Assembly: GCF_000429845.1 (NCBI RefSeq)
Contig: NZ_KE386971.1
Span: forward strand, 1-61,657
DNA: 61,657 nucleotides
Source: Comamonas composti DSM 21721
GTDB taxonomy: Bacteria > Pseudomonadota > Gammaproteobacteria > Burkholderiales > Burkholderiaceae_C
Direction of reading: 5' to 3'
The position numbers and the translations under genes were made by a program. Shown piece after piece: positions 47,916 to 59,632 of this stretch (positions are counted from its first letter, which is position 1; each line of letters opens with the position of its first letter). Under the pieces are notes generated by a model. That model worked only from the letters and a program-made list of their open reading frames with translations. It was not told the DNA's origin and ran no database searches.

Positions 47916-48050
47916 TTAGAACGTGTTCAAGATCTCCTCGCGGCGCGCCAGTGTCTTTGCGGGATGGGATACAAGGCGCGACACCGCAGCAATAGCCGTG
48001 CTATTGCGAGGATTCGCAACGCTGTAGACCGCCCGCAAAGGCCTGGGCCT
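47916..48050. repeat. IS5-related arm joined to a nested inverted repeat
   Basis: TTAGAACGTGTTCAAGATCTC (first part at 47919) matches the IS5-type end. It is followed by nested arms: CTTTGCGGG (47955-47963) with CCCGCAAAG (48032-48040), and inside them GCAATAGC (47989-47996) with GCTATTGC (48000-48007). No second IS5-type end closes it. From 48050 to the helicase start I see no gene. Confidence 0.55.
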
Positions 48051-48273
48051 CGGTGCAGACGGATCCTGTTCGCGGCAGCGCCGGATGTCGGTCTCAAATA
48101 CGAGACGCGGCGAGACAGGCGGCCTTCGCCGCGCCGCGCGCCATATCCCCTGGTTTCGCAAGCCGCGCCGTTTCACCGACAATGCCTTGCTCGCCACCGC
48201 CTTGGCCCCAGAAGCCCGGCGGACTCAAACCCAGGCCGGTGCCTGCTGCGCCCCGACCGACTCGCCCCTCACC

Positions 48274-49569
48274 ATGCCCTTTGTCTCCCTAGGCCTGTCT
48301 CCCGCACTGGCCCTGCAGGCCCGTGATCTTGGCCTTGCCAATCCCACGCCCATTCAGCAGCAGGCCATACCCGCCGTGCTTGCGCAGCGCGATCTCTGGG
48401 CCTGTGCGCCCACGGGCTCGGGCAAGAGCGCGGCCTATGCCCTGCCGCTGCTGCAACTGTGGCAGCAGCGGGCCGCAGCGCGTGGCCACACAGGCTTTGT
48501 GCGGCCGCTGGGGGTGCTGGTGCTCGTGCCCACGCGCGAGCTGGCCGTGCAGGTGGGCGAGCTGTTCGCCGATCTGAGCCGGGCCTTGGCACAGCAGCCC
48601 AGACTGGGTGTGCTCTATGGCGGGGTCTCCATCAATCCGCAGATGATGCGGCTGCGCGGCAGTGCCGACATCGTGGTCGCCACGCCGGGCCGGCTGCTCG
48701 ACCTGGTCGAGCGCAATGCCCTGCGCCTGGGCAGCGTGCAGCACCTGGTGCTGGACGAGGCCGACCGCCTGCTGGACGCGGGCTTTGCCCAGGAGCTGCA
48801 AAGCGTGCTGGCCCTGCTGCCGCGCCAGCGCCAGACGCTGCTGTTTTCAGCCACCTACCCGGATGCCGTCCAGACGCTGGCCCGCACGCTGCTGCACGAC
48901 CCCGTCGAAGCCCGGGTCGATGCCCTGCCCGAGCAGACGAGCGCGGTCAGCCCACAGCATATTGCGCAGCGCGCCATCACCGTGGACAGCACGCGCCGCA
49001 CCCAGCTGCTGCGCCAGCTGGTGCAGCAAGACCATGCGCCGGGCGCCGATCCCGCGACCCTGGAGCGCACCCTGGTGTTCGTGGCCAAGCGCCACACGGC
49101 CGAAGTCGTGGCAGCCAAGCTCTACAAGGCCGGCATCTTTGCCACGGCCTTTCATGGCGATATGAGCCAGGGCGCGCGCCAGCAGGTGCTGGACGAATTC
49201 AAGGCCAGCCGCTGGCAGGTGCTGGTGACCACCGATCTGGCCGCGCGCGGCATAGACATTGCGCAATTGCCGCGCGTGCTCAATTACGACCTGCCGCGCT
49301 CTGCCGCCGACTACATACACCGCATAGGCCGCACGGGCCGCGCGGGCGCAGCCGGTGAAGCCATCAGCCTGGTGATGCCGGCCGAGCAAGCGCACTGGAG
49401 GCTGATCTGCAAGCGCAATGCACTCGATCTGCCACTGGAGCAGTTGCCGGGTTTCGAGCCTACCGAGCCCGTGCCACCGCCGCCTGTGGCCCAGGACGGC
49501 ACAGGCGGCATCAAGGGCAGGCGCCCCAGCAAGAAGGACAAGCTGCGCGCCGGGAAGACCTCCGGCTGA
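48274..49569 (+). CDS. DEAD-box RNA helicase
   Basis: The 431-residue protein has all core motifs in order: FVSLGLSPALALQARDLGL with the Q motif PTPIQQQAI, Walker A APTGSGKS, PTRELAVQ, TPGRLLD, DEAD, SAT, then HGDMSQGARQQVL, DLAARGIDI and HRIGRTGRAG. The basic tail KGRRPSKKDKLRAGK probably aids RNA binding. It belongs to the RhlE-like group involved in RNA remodelling, ribosome assembly or mRNA decay; the paralogue cannot be named with certainty. I start at 48274 (MPFVSLG), since the upstream extension is repeat-derived. Confidence 0.92.
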   Translation: MPFVSLGLSPALALQARDLGLANPTPIQQQAIPAVLAQRDLWACAPTGSGKSAAYALPLLQLWQQRAAARGHTGFVRPLGVLVLVPTRELAVQVGELFADLSRALAQQPRLGVLYGGVSINPQMMRLRGSADIVVATPGRLLDLVERNALRLGSVQHLVLDEADRLLDAGFAQELQSVLALLPRQRQTLLFSATYPDAVQTLARTLLHDPVEARVDALPEQTSAVSPQHIAQRAITVDSTRRTQLLRQLVQQDHAPGADPATLERTLVFVAKRHTAEVVAAKLYKAGIFATAFHGDMSQGARQQVLDEFKASRWQVLVTTDLAARGIDIAQLPRVLNYDLPRSAADYIHRIGRTGRAGAAGEAISLVMPAEQAHWRLICKRNALDLPLEQLPGFEPTEPVPPPPVAQDGTGGIKGRRPSKKDKLRAGKTSG

Positions 49570-49588
49570 GGCCGGCGCCCGCGCAGCG

Positions 49589-50587
49589 CTAGCTGCCGAA
49601 ACGCTCGCGGTAGGCCACGGGCGTAATCCCCAGATAGCGCTGAAACAAGTGGCGCAGCGCCTGCTCCGAGCCCAGGCCCACGCGCGCGGCCACGGTCTTG
49701 AGCGGCAACTGGCCCGGGGCTTCGAGCAATTGCTTGGCCGCCTCCAGCCGCGCCGCCTCCACGAAGGCCGAGGGGCTGCGCCCGGTCTCCTGCTGGAAGA
49801 TGCGGCGCAGATGCCGCTCGCTCATGGCCGCCTGGGCCGCCATCTCGGCCAGGTCCATCGGCTGGTCCAGGCGCGCAAGAATCCATTGCTGCACGGCACG
49901 CACGCCGTCGTGGCGCATGGACTGGCTGGCCAGATGCACGCTGAACTGCGACTGGCCGCCTGGCCGCTTGAGGTACATGACCAGATCGCGCGCCACATCC
50001 AGGGCCAGCGCATGGCCGAAATCCTCCTCGACCACGGCCAGCGCCAGATCCATGCCCGCCGTGACGCCGGCCGATGTCCAGTAATGACCATCGCGCACAT
50101 AGATCGCATCTGCATCGACCATGACCCGGGGATGGCGGCTCTGCAACTGCTGGGCCACGCTCCAGTGCGTGGCTGCACGCCGGCCGTCGAGCAGGCCGGC
50201 CTCGGCCAGAAAGAAGCTGCCCGAGCACAGCGCGATCATGCGCGGCACGCGCGGTGCCACGCGCCCCACCCATTGCACCAGGGCCGGCGAGGCCTGCAGC
50301 ACCTGACCGATGTCGCGCGATCCCACGAGCAGCACCGTGCAACCGGCACCCCCGATCTCCATCTGGGCCAGCGTGTGCGTGGCCTGCAACTCCATGCGCG
50401 TGTCCGAGCGCACGGCCCCGGCACGCTCCGCAACCACGCGCACCTCGTAGCCATCGCTGCGACCCTGCTGGCGCAAATGCACGTTCGCATAATCGAACAC
50501 CGACATCGGACCAATGGCCTCCAGGGCCTTGAAACCGGGGTAGACAACGAGATCGACGCGATGGACGCCTGGGTGGCGGTGTTCCAT
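49589..50587 (-). CDS. GlxA-type AraC-family regulator with DJ-1/PfpI domain
   Basis: The 332-residue protein joins an N-terminal class I glutamine-amidotransferase-like domain (about 10-185; VDLVVYPGFKALEAIGPMSV and ALCSGSFFLAEAGLLDGRRA with the nucleophile-elbow Cys) to a C-terminal AraC HTH pair (MDLAEMAAQAAMSERHLRRI, VAARVGLGSEQALRHLFQRY). Relatives (GlxA, FtrA) control amine, carnitine or sulfur metabolism. No target is obvious; neighbours are a helicase gene (convergent) and a membrane protein. I start at the ATG at 50587; the leader has no strong ribosome binding site. Confidence 0.86.
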   Translation of the reverse strand: MEHRHPGVHRVDLVVYPGFKALEAIGPMSVFDYANVHLRQQGRSDGYEVRVVAERAGAVRSDTRMELQATHTLAQMEIGGAGCTVLLVGSRDIGQVLQASPALVQWVGRVAPRVPRMIALCSGSFFLAEAGLLDGRRAATHWSVAQQLQSRHPRVMVDADAIYVRDGHYWTSAGVTAGMDLALAVVEEDFGHALALDVARDLVMYLKRPGGQSQFSVHLASQSMRHDGVRAVQQWILARLDQPMDLAEMAAQAAMSERHLRRIFQQETGRSPSAFVEAARLEAAKQLLEAPGQLPLKTVAARVGLGSEQALRHLFQRYLGITPVAYRERFGS

Positions 50588-50762
50588 ATCAGAAATCAGA
50601 GCAGTTGATTCAGGTTCTGCAAATGCCGCAGGTCTTTTGAGAGAGTGACCCTGCAGCGCACGGGCCCCGACTATACCCATGGCCAGGCCCCGGACAGACG
50701 CGGCTAGGCACAGCCATGGTTACAGTCGTCACTTGTTCTGGCCCCTCGCCTTTGCCCTGTCC

Positions 50763-52900
<2,138 letters not shown>

Positions 52901-52978
52901 AATGCGGATCAGCCCTTGCTCGCAGCCCCTACGCTGGGCCCCGCCCGTTTGAAGGCCGCATCCGGCAATTCAAATAAG

Positions 52979-53062
52979 TGAGCACCTAGCGCTTTATCTG
53001 CGCTGGTTTCAAATTAAAAACAGCTGCAAATGCTTATGAGATAAGCGCTAGCAGCTTCTCTT
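52979..53062. repeat. Intergenic hairpin repeat, AGCTGCTAGCGC type (copy 3)
   Basis: AGCACCTAGCGC (52981-52992) and GCGCTAGCAGCT (53045-53056) are the arms; the first has two changes. The repeat ends 21 bases before the frmB start, so its 3' arm lies next to the frmB ribosome binding site. Confidence 0.7.
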
Positions 53063-53077
53063 TCAGGAGTACCCAGC

Positions 53078-53929
53078 ATGGAACTCACATCCGCCCACGC
53101 CTGCTTTGGTGGCGCCCAACGCTTCTACCAGCACGACTCGCGCGAGATCGGCCTGGCAATGAAGTTCTCGGTCTATCTGCCGCCCAAGGCCGTGATGGGG
53201 GAGAAGGTGCCGGCCCTGCTGTATCTGGCCGGGCTGACCTGCACCGAAGAGACCTTCATGACCAAGGCCGGCGCCCAGCGCCTGGCCAGCGAGCTCGGTC
53301 TTGCACTGATCGCCCCCGACACCAGCCCTCGCGGCGCAGGGCTGACGGGCGAGGCCGACAGCTGGGATTTCGGCGTGGGTGCAGGCTTTTACCTGGACGC
53401 CACGGCCAAGCCCTGGGCCTTGCACTGGCGCATGGAAAGCTATCTGCTCAACGACCTGCTGCCGCTGATCGCGGCCAAGCTGCCCGTGGATGCGCAGCGC
53501 CTGGGAATCTTCGGCCACAGCATGGGCGGCCATGGCGCGCTCACGCTGGCGCTACGCCATCCGGGCCGCTTCAAAAGCCTGTCTGCCTTTGCCCCGATTG
53601 CCAATCCCATGAACTGCGCCTGGGGCCAGAAAGCCTTTGCGGGCTACCTGGGCGAAGACCCCAGCGCCTGGGCCGCCCACGATGCCAGCGAGCTCATGGG
53701 CAGCCAGGCCCAGGCCCCCTACCCCGCAGGCATTCTGATCGACCAGGGCCTGGCGGATAAATTCCTCATCGAAAAACAGCTGCTGCCCGAAGCCTTCGAG
53801 GCCGCCTGCGAAAAAGCCAATCAGCCGCTCACGCTGCGCCGCCATGCGGGCTATGACCACGGCTACTACTTCATCCAGAGCTTTATCGACGAGCACCTGC
53901 GCTGGCATGCGCAGCAGCTGCTGGGCTAG
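53078..53929 (+). CDS. frmB: S-formylglutathione hydrolase
   Basis: The hydrolase releases formate and glutathione from S-formylglutathione, the second step of formaldehyde detoxification after frmA. The 283-residue esterase-D-type protein has LLYLAGLTCTEETFMTKAGA, APDTSPRG, the nucleophile elbow GHSMGGHGAL with Ser148, a catalytic Asp in IDQGLADKFL and His in AGYDHGYYFIQ. CAGGAG precedes the ATG. The message may be shared with frmA. Confidence 0.95.
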   Translation: MELTSAHACFGGAQRFYQHDSREIGLAMKFSVYLPPKAVMGEKVPALLYLAGLTCTEETFMTKAGAQRLASELGLALIAPDTSPRGAGLTGEADSWDFGVGAGFYLDATAKPWALHWRMESYLLNDLLPLIAAKLPVDAQRLGIFGHSMGGHGALTLALRHPGRFKSLSAFAPIANPMNCAWGQKAFAGYLGEDPSAWAAHDASELMGSQAQAPYPAGILIDQGLADKFLIEKQLLPEAFEAACEKANQPLTLRRHAGYDHGYYFIQSFIDEHLRWHAQQLLG

Positions 53930-53972
53930 GCCCCCACTATCTGCATGGGGCCTGTATCACAAGGAAAGGTCC

Positions 53973-53992
53973 AAGAGCGTGTTCACGATCTT
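53973..53992. repeat. Single IS5-type end at the DUF4184 gene 3' end
   Basis: GAGCGTGTTCACGATCTT (53974-53991) is a lone terminal repeat. On the minus strand it encodes the last residues (RS) and TGA stop of the DUF4184 gene, the same AGA-TCG-stop arrangement that ends the IS5 transposase. Confidence 0.65.
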
Positions 53993-54750
53993 AAGGTCAC
54001 GACCACCCCAAACACCAGAACGGATAATGCCAACCCCGCTATCGACGCCACGACAAAGCGCACGATCAAGACCTGGGCCGCACGAGCGCTCTGGACCATG
54101 GGCCAATCCGCCAACACGGCACAAAGCCCGATAGCCGTGGCCGCAGCGACCATGGTTCCCAATGTCAACCAGCGCCTGCGCACAGACCAAGGTTTGGCGT
54201 CTGGTGACTCCGTTTGTTGCCCCAGCCATCTGGTCGCCGCCCATGCCAATGCGGCCAATCCGACCAGGCTACTCACATGCTGCAGTAGTTTGAAAAGTGG
54301 GACATCGATTCCCCTGAGAGTGAACAGCACCTGGCCCCAAATCGGCCACAGTTGCTGTGCCCAGCCACCGCCATGCGTTAAACCGTCCCAGAGCAGGTGG
54401 CTGGCGGCGCCCAGCAACACAAGGACGGCAAGCACCGGAGCATCGCACGCTTTCAAGCGCTGCGGCTGCATCACAGGTCCGAGCCTGACAAAAACCCATT
54501 TGGGCATAAGCAAGGCCAAAGGCCGCTTGATCAGCAGTTGATAGAGCGCCAGCACCAACAGGCCCAGAGGCAGGCAGAAAACAAACAGGCCCATGAGCGA
54601 ATGCCCCATAGTGGCAAGCGGACTGAGCCGAAGAAAGTACTCAAAATCCGGTGCCATGGCCCCAACGATCAGGGCCGAGTTTGCACATGGCACGCGAAAC
54701 CGGCCAAGCAGGGGCAATATGAGTGCGGGGTGTGCTGCGGTAAAAGGCAT
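53983..54750 (-). CDS. DUF4184 membrane protein
   Basis: The 255-residue protein starts MPFTAAHPALILPLLG and has HSLMGLFVFCLPLGLLVL and SHLLWDGLTHGGGW; these His/Asp residues are characteristic of DUF4184, a membrane family related in pattern to YdjM-type metal-dependent hydrolases. Six or seven membrane segments are likely. Function is unknown. I start at the ATG at 54750, where the family begins. Its final two codons and stop come from an IS5-related terminal repeat, so the natural C terminus may have been trimmed. Confidence 0.8.
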   Translation of the reverse strand: MPFTAAHPALILPLLGRFRVPCANSALIVGAMAPDFEYFLRLSPLATMGHSLMGLFVFCLPLGLLVLALYQLLIKRPLALLMPKWVFVRLGPVMQPQRLKACDAPVLAVLVLLGAASHLLWDGLTHGGGWAQQLWPIWGQVLFTLRGIDVPLFKLLQHVSSLVGLAALAWAATRWLGQQTESPDAKPWSVRRRWLTLGTMVAAATAIGLCAVLADWPMVQSARAAQVLIVRFVVASIAGLALSVLVFGVVVTLRS

Positions 54751-54974
54751 GGGAGGTTGGGCAGTATAGGACTGCAGGCTTCGCAACCGGGAGATTGCGC
54801 ATGCCCTTCCCATTCAGAACGTGTTTGTGATTTCTGCGCGGGATTTCGAAGCGTAATCGGGACAAGTTCGAGCCGGTGGAACACCACTTCAACCGGAACC
54901 AATAAGCCTCAGCGCGAAGAAATCGGCCCATTCACCCCACTCCTTCACGCTGCGCGGAAACCATCAATACCTTC
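54751..54974. other. Spacer with a degenerate IS5-type end
   Basis: GAACGTGTTTGTGATTTCTGCG (begins 54818) is a diverged terminal repeat without partner. The rest of the spacer, up to the gldA stop at 54975, holds no gene I can support. Confidence 0.45.
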
Positions 54975-56072
54975 TCAACATTGCAAGAAGTGCTGCCCCA
55001 ACTGGTCCGCCACCAGCAGCGCGCCATAGACCTGCTCCACCGTCACGCCGCCGGGCATGTTGTGGATGGTCTCGCCCGCAGCGCAGGCCAGCTCGGCCAC
55101 GGCGCGCATCTTGGTGGGGATGTCTTCGGTGATGTCCAGCTGCGCCAGCGTGATGGGCAGGCCTACGGCGTGGCACAGCGACATCACTTCCTGCATTTCC
55201 GCGTTGGAGGCGTTTTCCAGCGCCAGCTGCACCAACACACCAAAAGCCACTTTTTCACCGTGGTAGAAATGGTGGGTTTCGGCCACGGCGGTCAGCCCGT
55301 TGTGCACCGCGTGGGCCGCAGCCAGGCCACCGCTTTCAAAGCCCACGCCGCTCAGATAGGTGTTGGCCTCGACGATGCGCTCCAGCGCCGGCGTCACCAC
55401 CTGGGCCTGCACCGCCAGCATGGCTTTTTCGCCCTCTTCCAGCAGGGTGTCGTAGCAGAACCTGGCCAGGTTGAGCGCGGTCTGCGTGGCCGGGCCGCCG
55501 GCCATGGTGGCAGCGTTGCTGCGCGATGCGGCGCGCGCCTCGAACCAGGTGGCCAGGGCGTCACCAATGCCGGCCGCCAGCAGCCGCGCCGGCGCACGGG
55601 CAACGATGGCGGTGTCCACCACCACCAGGGCGGGGTTGGTGGGCAGCACCAGATAGCGGTCGAATTCACCGTCATCGGTGTAGAGCACCGACAGCGCACT
55701 GCAGGGTGCATCGGTAGAGGCGATGGTGGGCGCCACGGCCACAGGCACTTTCTGGAAAAAGGCCACGGCCTTGGCGGTGTCCAGCGTCTTGCCTCCGCCG
55801 ATGCCGACGATGGCGCTGCGCCCGTTTTGCGTGGCCAGCTGGCACAGGCGATCGACCTCGCCCTGCGAGCATTCGCCGTTGAAGGCCACGATGTCCATGG
55901 CCAGCCCGGCCTTGGCTAGGCTTTGGCGGATGGTGTCTTCGGCAAAGCCCAGCACGAACTTGTCGGCAATCACCAGCCAGCTGTCCGCCAGCGGCTTGAG
56001 GTAGTCCCCCAGCCGTTGCAGCGCATCGGCCCCTTGTACATATTTGCCGGGCGATTGAATGACGCGGTCCAT
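54975..56072 (-). CDS. gldA: Glycerol dehydrogenase (iron-containing alcohol dehydrogenase family)
   Basis: GldA oxidises glycerol to dihydroxyacetone with NAD+. The 365-residue protein begins [17 protein letters not shown], has the NAD-binding [16 protein letters not shown] (about 92-107), [18 protein letters not shown], and metal ligands: Asp in [12 protein letters not shown] and His residues in [10 protein letters not shown] and [11 protein letters not shown]. These match the GldA branch, not the fermentative Fe-ADHs. AAGGAG is 9 bases before the ATG. It is divergent from the SDR gene. Confidence 0.9.
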   Translation of the reverse strand: MDRVIQSPGKYVQGADALQRLGDYLKPLADSWLVIADKFVLGFAEDTIRQSLAKAGLAMDIVAFNGECSQGEVDRLCQLATQNGRSAIVGIGGGKTLDTAKAVAFFQKVPVAVAPTIASTDAPCSALSVLYTDDGEFDRYLVLPTNPALVVVDTAIVARAPARLLAAGIGDALATWFEARAASRSNAATMAGGPATQTALNLARFCYDTLLEEGEKAMLAVQAQVVTPALERIVEANTYLSGVGFESGGLAAAHAVHNGLTAVAETHHFYHGEKVAFGVLVQLALENASNAEMQEVMSLCHAVGLPITLAQLDITEDIPTKMRAVAELACAAGETIHNMPGGVTVEQVYGALLVADQLGQHFLQC

Positions 56073-56433
56073 GGGAACTCCTTCTTGAAATTGCACATTG
56101 CCTGCGCCCTGCCCGCCTTGTGGGCAAGGACATGACGCAAGTCAATTACAGCCCCAAGCAAAAGTCAGGGACTTGAGCCACGTCATGAAAAAGGCGATGC
56201 ACGGCCAAAGGAAGCGATGACGCAAAGGCAAGCGAAATCATGCGCAGCGCGCAATCCACACCGTCTTGGGCTTCATGCATGGGACTGGCCCATTACAGGC
56301 CAGGGTGGCGTGAATGCATGCTGCAGCCTCGTCCATGGCAACACGCATCAGCCTGCACCGCCGTGGTGGCAACCTGTGCGGCCATGGCTTTTCTACAATG
56401 CCCCACAGCGATCACTCCCCGAAGGAAACACCC
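56073..56433. other. Divergent promoter region between gldA and the SDR gene
   Basis: The 361 bases contain no gene. TACAAT at 56394-56399 is a plausible -10 box for the SDR gene, but no -35 box is at the right distance. I see no clear operator. Confidence 0.4.
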
Positions 56434-57198
56434 ATGCAGACAGGCAAAGTTGCCGTCGTCACCGGCGCAGGCTCCGGTATTGGCAAGGCCACGGCCCTGG
56501 CCCTTGTTGCAGACGGCTGGCAGGTGGTGCTGGCCGGCCGCCGCGCCCAGCCGCTCGATGCGGTAGGCCAGCTGGCCCAGGAGCGTCACCAGGCTGCAGA
56601 CCGCGTGCTGGCCGTGCCCACCGATGTGACCGATGCCGCAGCCGTGCAGCAGCTGTTTGCCCGCGCCGTTGCACGCTTTGGCCGTGTGGACCTGCTGTTC
56701 AACAACGCCGGGCGCGGCAACCCGGCAGGCTCGTTTCTGGACTGGTCGGCCGCAGACTGGCAGGACGTGGTCAACACCAACCTCAACGGCATGTTTTATT
56801 GCCTGCAGCAGGCCTGCCGCGTGATGCGTGACCAATCCCCCCAGGGCGGGCGCATCATCAACAACGGCAGCATTTCGGCCCACACGCCGCGCCCCAACTC
56901 AGCGGCCTACACCGCCACCAAACACGCGGTGATGGGCCTGACCAAGACCGCTGCCCTGGACGGCCGCGCCTGGAATATTGCCGTGGGCCAGATCGACGTG
57001 GGCAATGCCGTCACCGACCTCGCCGCGCCCATGGCCACCGGCGTGCCCCAGGCCAATGGAGAGATCGCGGTGGAGCCCATGATCGATGTGGCCACCGTGG
57101 CCCAGTCCGTGCTGTATATGGCCAATCTGCCCCTGGAGGCCAATGTGCTGTTCCACACCGTGATGGCGACCAGGATGCCGTTTGTGGGGCGGGGGTGA
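56434..57198 (+). CDS. Short-chain dehydrogenase/reductase
   Basis: The 254-residue SDR has the cofactor motif [10 protein letters not shown] (about 10-19), [11 protein letters not shown], the catalytic Ser in [14 protein letters not shown] and Tyr/Lys in [10 protein letters not shown]. Arg residues after the second strand ([12 protein letters not shown]) favour NADP. The [11 protein letters not shown] segment differs from fatty-acid reductases, so it is a general alcohol or ketone reductase of unknown substrate. GAAGGA precedes the ATG at 56434. It is divergent from gldA. Confidence 0.87.
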   Translation: MQTGKVAVVTGAGSGIGKATALALVADGWQVVLAGRRAQPLDAVGQLAQERHQAADRVLAVPTDVTDAAAVQQLFARAVARFGRVDLLFNNAGRGNPAGSFLDWSAADWQDVVNTNLNGMFYCLQQACRVMRDQSPQGGRIINNGSISAHTPRPNSAAYTATKHAVMGLTKTAALDGRAWNIAVGQIDVGNAVTDLAAPMATGVPQANGEIAVEPMIDVATVAQSVLYMANLPLEANVLFHTVMATRMPFVGRG

Positions 57199-57392
57199 AT
57201 CAGGTGCCGGACACAGGCCAAGCTGCCCTGCAGACCTCTTGACCGGCTGGCGGGGACTGCGCACTCAAGCTCTGGAATCAATCACCTGCTCAGCACATAC
57301 TGCACGGTCTCTGTGACATGGCCCTTGCCCCAGGCGCCGGAAGCGAATTGCCAGGACAACTCCAGACAGGGCTCGAGTTGTGTTAACGGGTT
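57199..57392. other. Spacer after the SDR gene
   Basis: No gene can be supported here; a short-lived frame on the minus strand overlaps the downstream repeat and has no family resemblance. Confidence 0.4.
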
Positions 57393-57461
57393 TTAGAGCG
57401 TGTTTACGATCTCTACGCAGATGCGTTGGAGCGCAGCGAGGAGATCGTAAACACGTTCTAA
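57393..57461. mobile_element. Small IS5-related hairpin element (MITE-like), near-perfect copy
   Basis: GAGCGTGTTTACGATCTC (57396-57413) and GAGATCGTAAACACGTTC (57441-57458) are arms with a single mismatch, around a GC-rich 27-base centre containing TGCGTTGGAGCGCA. The flanking bases are TA on both sides. The arms match the ends of the IS5-family element at 30868-31715. There is no coding capacity. The following 57462-57590 hold a CACGGG/CCCGTG hairpin (57539-57554) before the TpsB gene. Confidence 0.78.
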
Positions 57462-57590
57462 GGCGAGGGCTGGGTATCGACCACAAGCAGCCACTCCCCC
57501 CTTGCTGACTGACTGCTTGGGCTCACGCAGCGGCCCATCCACGGGTTTACCCGTGCTTTTGCGGATTGAGCTGCAAAATACCCAATTTCA

Positions 57591-59495
57591 GTGATTGACC
57601 CCCTGCGCGGACTTGCTTCTACTCGACTTTGTTTTAAAAGTAATGAGTTGTTAGCTGTGCGCGTACAAACCTTGGTCGCCTCCCGGGCCACCACCTTGGC
57701 GACCGCCTTCGCCACCTCCCAGGCCCCGCTCCCCCGTCTCTCCACCCCAGCCCGCACCGCCGGCCTGCTGGGTGTGCTGTGCCTGGGCTGGCTCTCGCCA
57801 GCGCTGGCCCAGCCTGTCTCTTTGCCGGACGCCGGCAGCCTGCAGCGCGAGACCGAGCGCAGCCTGCAGGCGCCAGGCGTGGCCCCCCAGTTGCGGCCCG
57901 CTGCCCCCACGCCCCAGCAGGCAGACCCCTTGGCGCCCCGCGTCACGGTCAGCGGCTTTGCCATCGAAGGAGCCCAGTTGCTGCCAGAGCCTGCGCTGCA
58001 GGCCTTGCTGGCCGATCTGCAGGGCCAGGCACTGGGCATGCAGGAGCTGGAACAGGCCGTGGCCCGCATAGACCGTGCCTACCGGGATGCGGGCTGGTAT
58101 GCCCGGGTCTGGCTGCCGCCCCAGGATGTCACCCAGGGCCTGGTACGCATCCAGGTGCTGGAAGGCCGTTTTGGCCAGGCCCGCGTGCAGCCTGCTGCAG
58201 CGTCCACCGGCACGCCGCTGCGCGCCGATGCCGCCGCCGTGCAGCGCACCATCACGGCCGGGCTGCAAGAAGGCCAGCCCCTGTCTGCCGCCAGGCTGGA
58301 ACGCGGCCTGCTGCTGGCCAACGACCTGGCCGGCATAGAGGCCACGGCCGTGCTGCAGGCCGGCCAGGCCACGGGCAGCAGCGATCTGCACATCGCGGTC
58401 ACAGACCAGCCCCTGCTCACCGGTGATGTGGGCATCAGCAATTACGGCCTGCGCACCACGGGCAAGGGCCAGCTCTCGGGCGGGCTGGCCGTGAACAACC
58501 TCTCCGGCCGGGGCGACCAGCTGAGCCTGCGCATGCTGGGCTCTGCCCACCTGGGCAGCGTGCAGGCCCGCTACAGCCTGCCCCTGGGCTATGACGGTCT
58601 GCGCCTGGCGGTCTGGGGCTCGGCCATGGGCTACCAACTGGCCGGCAGCTACAGCGCGCTGGACGCCAAGGGCCAGGCCTATAGCGCCGGCATGGGCCTG
58701 AGCTACCCGCTGCTGCGTCAGCAGGCACGCAATCTGCAGCTCGATGTGGGCCTGCAGCACCGCCGCTATGACGACGACATGCTGGACACCGCCGTGCGCC
58801 GCCAGCGCAACGCGGTCTTGAACCTAGGACTCAGCGGCGACTTCAGCGACAGCCTGGGCGGCGGCGGCATCAACTGGGGCAGCGTGCAGCTGCTGCATGG
58901 TCGGCTGCGCATGCAGGCCAGCACCGGAGAAATCGCGCAAGACGCCGCCGGCCCCAACTCCCGGGGCCACTACACCAAGCTGGCCTGGCAGGCCAGCCGC
59001 CTGCAAAACCTGGCGGACTGGCTGGGCCAGGGCTGGCAGCTGCAAGCCAGTGCCAGCGGCCAATGGGCCAACCACAACCTGGGCAGCGCCGAGCGCATGG
59101 GCCTGGGCGGGCCAGACCAGGTACGCGCCTACCCCGTCAACGAGGCCATGGGTGACGAAGGCCTGCTGCTCAAGCTGCAGTTGCAGCGCGAGTTGGGCAG
59201 CGCCCTGGGTGGGGGCTGGCAGGCCCAGCTGTTTTACGACTGGGGCCAGATTCGCCAGCACCACACCACCTGGCAGGGCTGGGATGGGGGCCGCGCCATG
59301 GCCAACCGCTACCACCTGGCCGGCTGGGGCCTGGCCCTGCGCTGGAGCGGCCAGGGCGCCTGGCGCGGCTGGCAGTTGCAGGCCAGTGTGGCCACCCCGG
59401 TGGGCGACAACCCCGCCGCCAGCCAGGGCCGCAACAGCGACGGCAGCAGCCAGCGCAGCAGCCGGGGCTGGTTGCAGCTCAGCCGCAGCTTTTAA
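57591..59495 (+). CDS. TpsB outer-membrane secretion protein (ShlB/FhaC/HecB family)
   Basis: TpsB proteins form the outer-membrane pore that exports a TpsA partner. From the GTG at 57591 the product has 634 residues; a GTG at 57657 is an alternative, and the signal-peptide core (LLGVLCLGWLSPALAQ) lies about residues 58-73, so the true start is unsure. POTRA domains follow (VTVSGFAIEGAQLLPEPALQ; AYRDAGWYARVWLPPQDVTQ; LVRIQVLEGRFG), then a beta-barrel domain whose VxRAYP-like motif appears as QVRAYPVNEAMGDEG, and a terminal Phe. The TpsA gene starts 137 bases downstream. Confidence 0.9.
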   Translation: MIDPLRGLASTRLCFKSNELLAVRVQTLVASRATTLATAFATSQAPLPRLSTPARTAGLLGVLCLGWLSPALAQPVSLPDAGSLQRETERSLQAPGVAPQLRPAAPTPQQADPLAPRVTVSGFAIEGAQLLPEPALQALLADLQGQALGMQELEQAVARIDRAYRDAGWYARVWLPPQDVTQGLVRIQVLEGRFGQARVQPAAASTGTPLRADAAAVQRTITAGLQEGQPLSAARLERGLLLANDLAGIEATAVLQAGQATGSSDLHIAVTDQPLLTGDVGISNYGLRTTGKGQLSGGLAVNNLSGRGDQLSLRMLGSAHLGSVQARYSLPLGYDGLRLAVWGSAMGYQLAGSYSALDAKGQAYSAGMGLSYPLLRQQARNLQLDVGLQHRRYDDDMLDTAVRRQRNAVLNLGLSGDFSDSLGGGGINWGSVQLLHGRLRMQASTGEIAQDAAGPNSRGHYTKLAWQASRLQNLADWLGQGWQLQASASGQWANHNLGSAERMGLGGPDQVRAYPVNEAMGDEGLLLKLQLQRELGSALGGGWQAQLFYDWGQIRQHHTTWQGWDGGRAMANRYHLAGWGLALRWSGQGAWRGWQLQASVATPVGDNPAASQGRNSDGSSQRSSRGWLQLSRSF

Positions 59496-59537
59496 GAGCT
59501 GACCCGCCCCCCAGCAAAACGCCAGAACTCACAAATC

Positions 59538-59590
59538 CATAGCTGCCAGCGCAATACAGACAAGCGCTGCAAGCAGTTTTTATTCATATT
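59538..59590. repeat. Intergenic hairpin repeat, AGCTGCTAGCGC type (copy 4)
   Basis: AGCTGCCAGCGC (59541-59552) pairs with GCGCTGCAAGCAG (59564-59576) imperfectly, followed by a T5 run. It lies between tpsB and tpsA and could lower read-through. This copy has the shortest centre. Confidence 0.65.
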
Positions 59591-59632
59591 TTGAGATCCA
59601 GCACCAGGCTGCTGCATCACCCGGAGCCCCGC

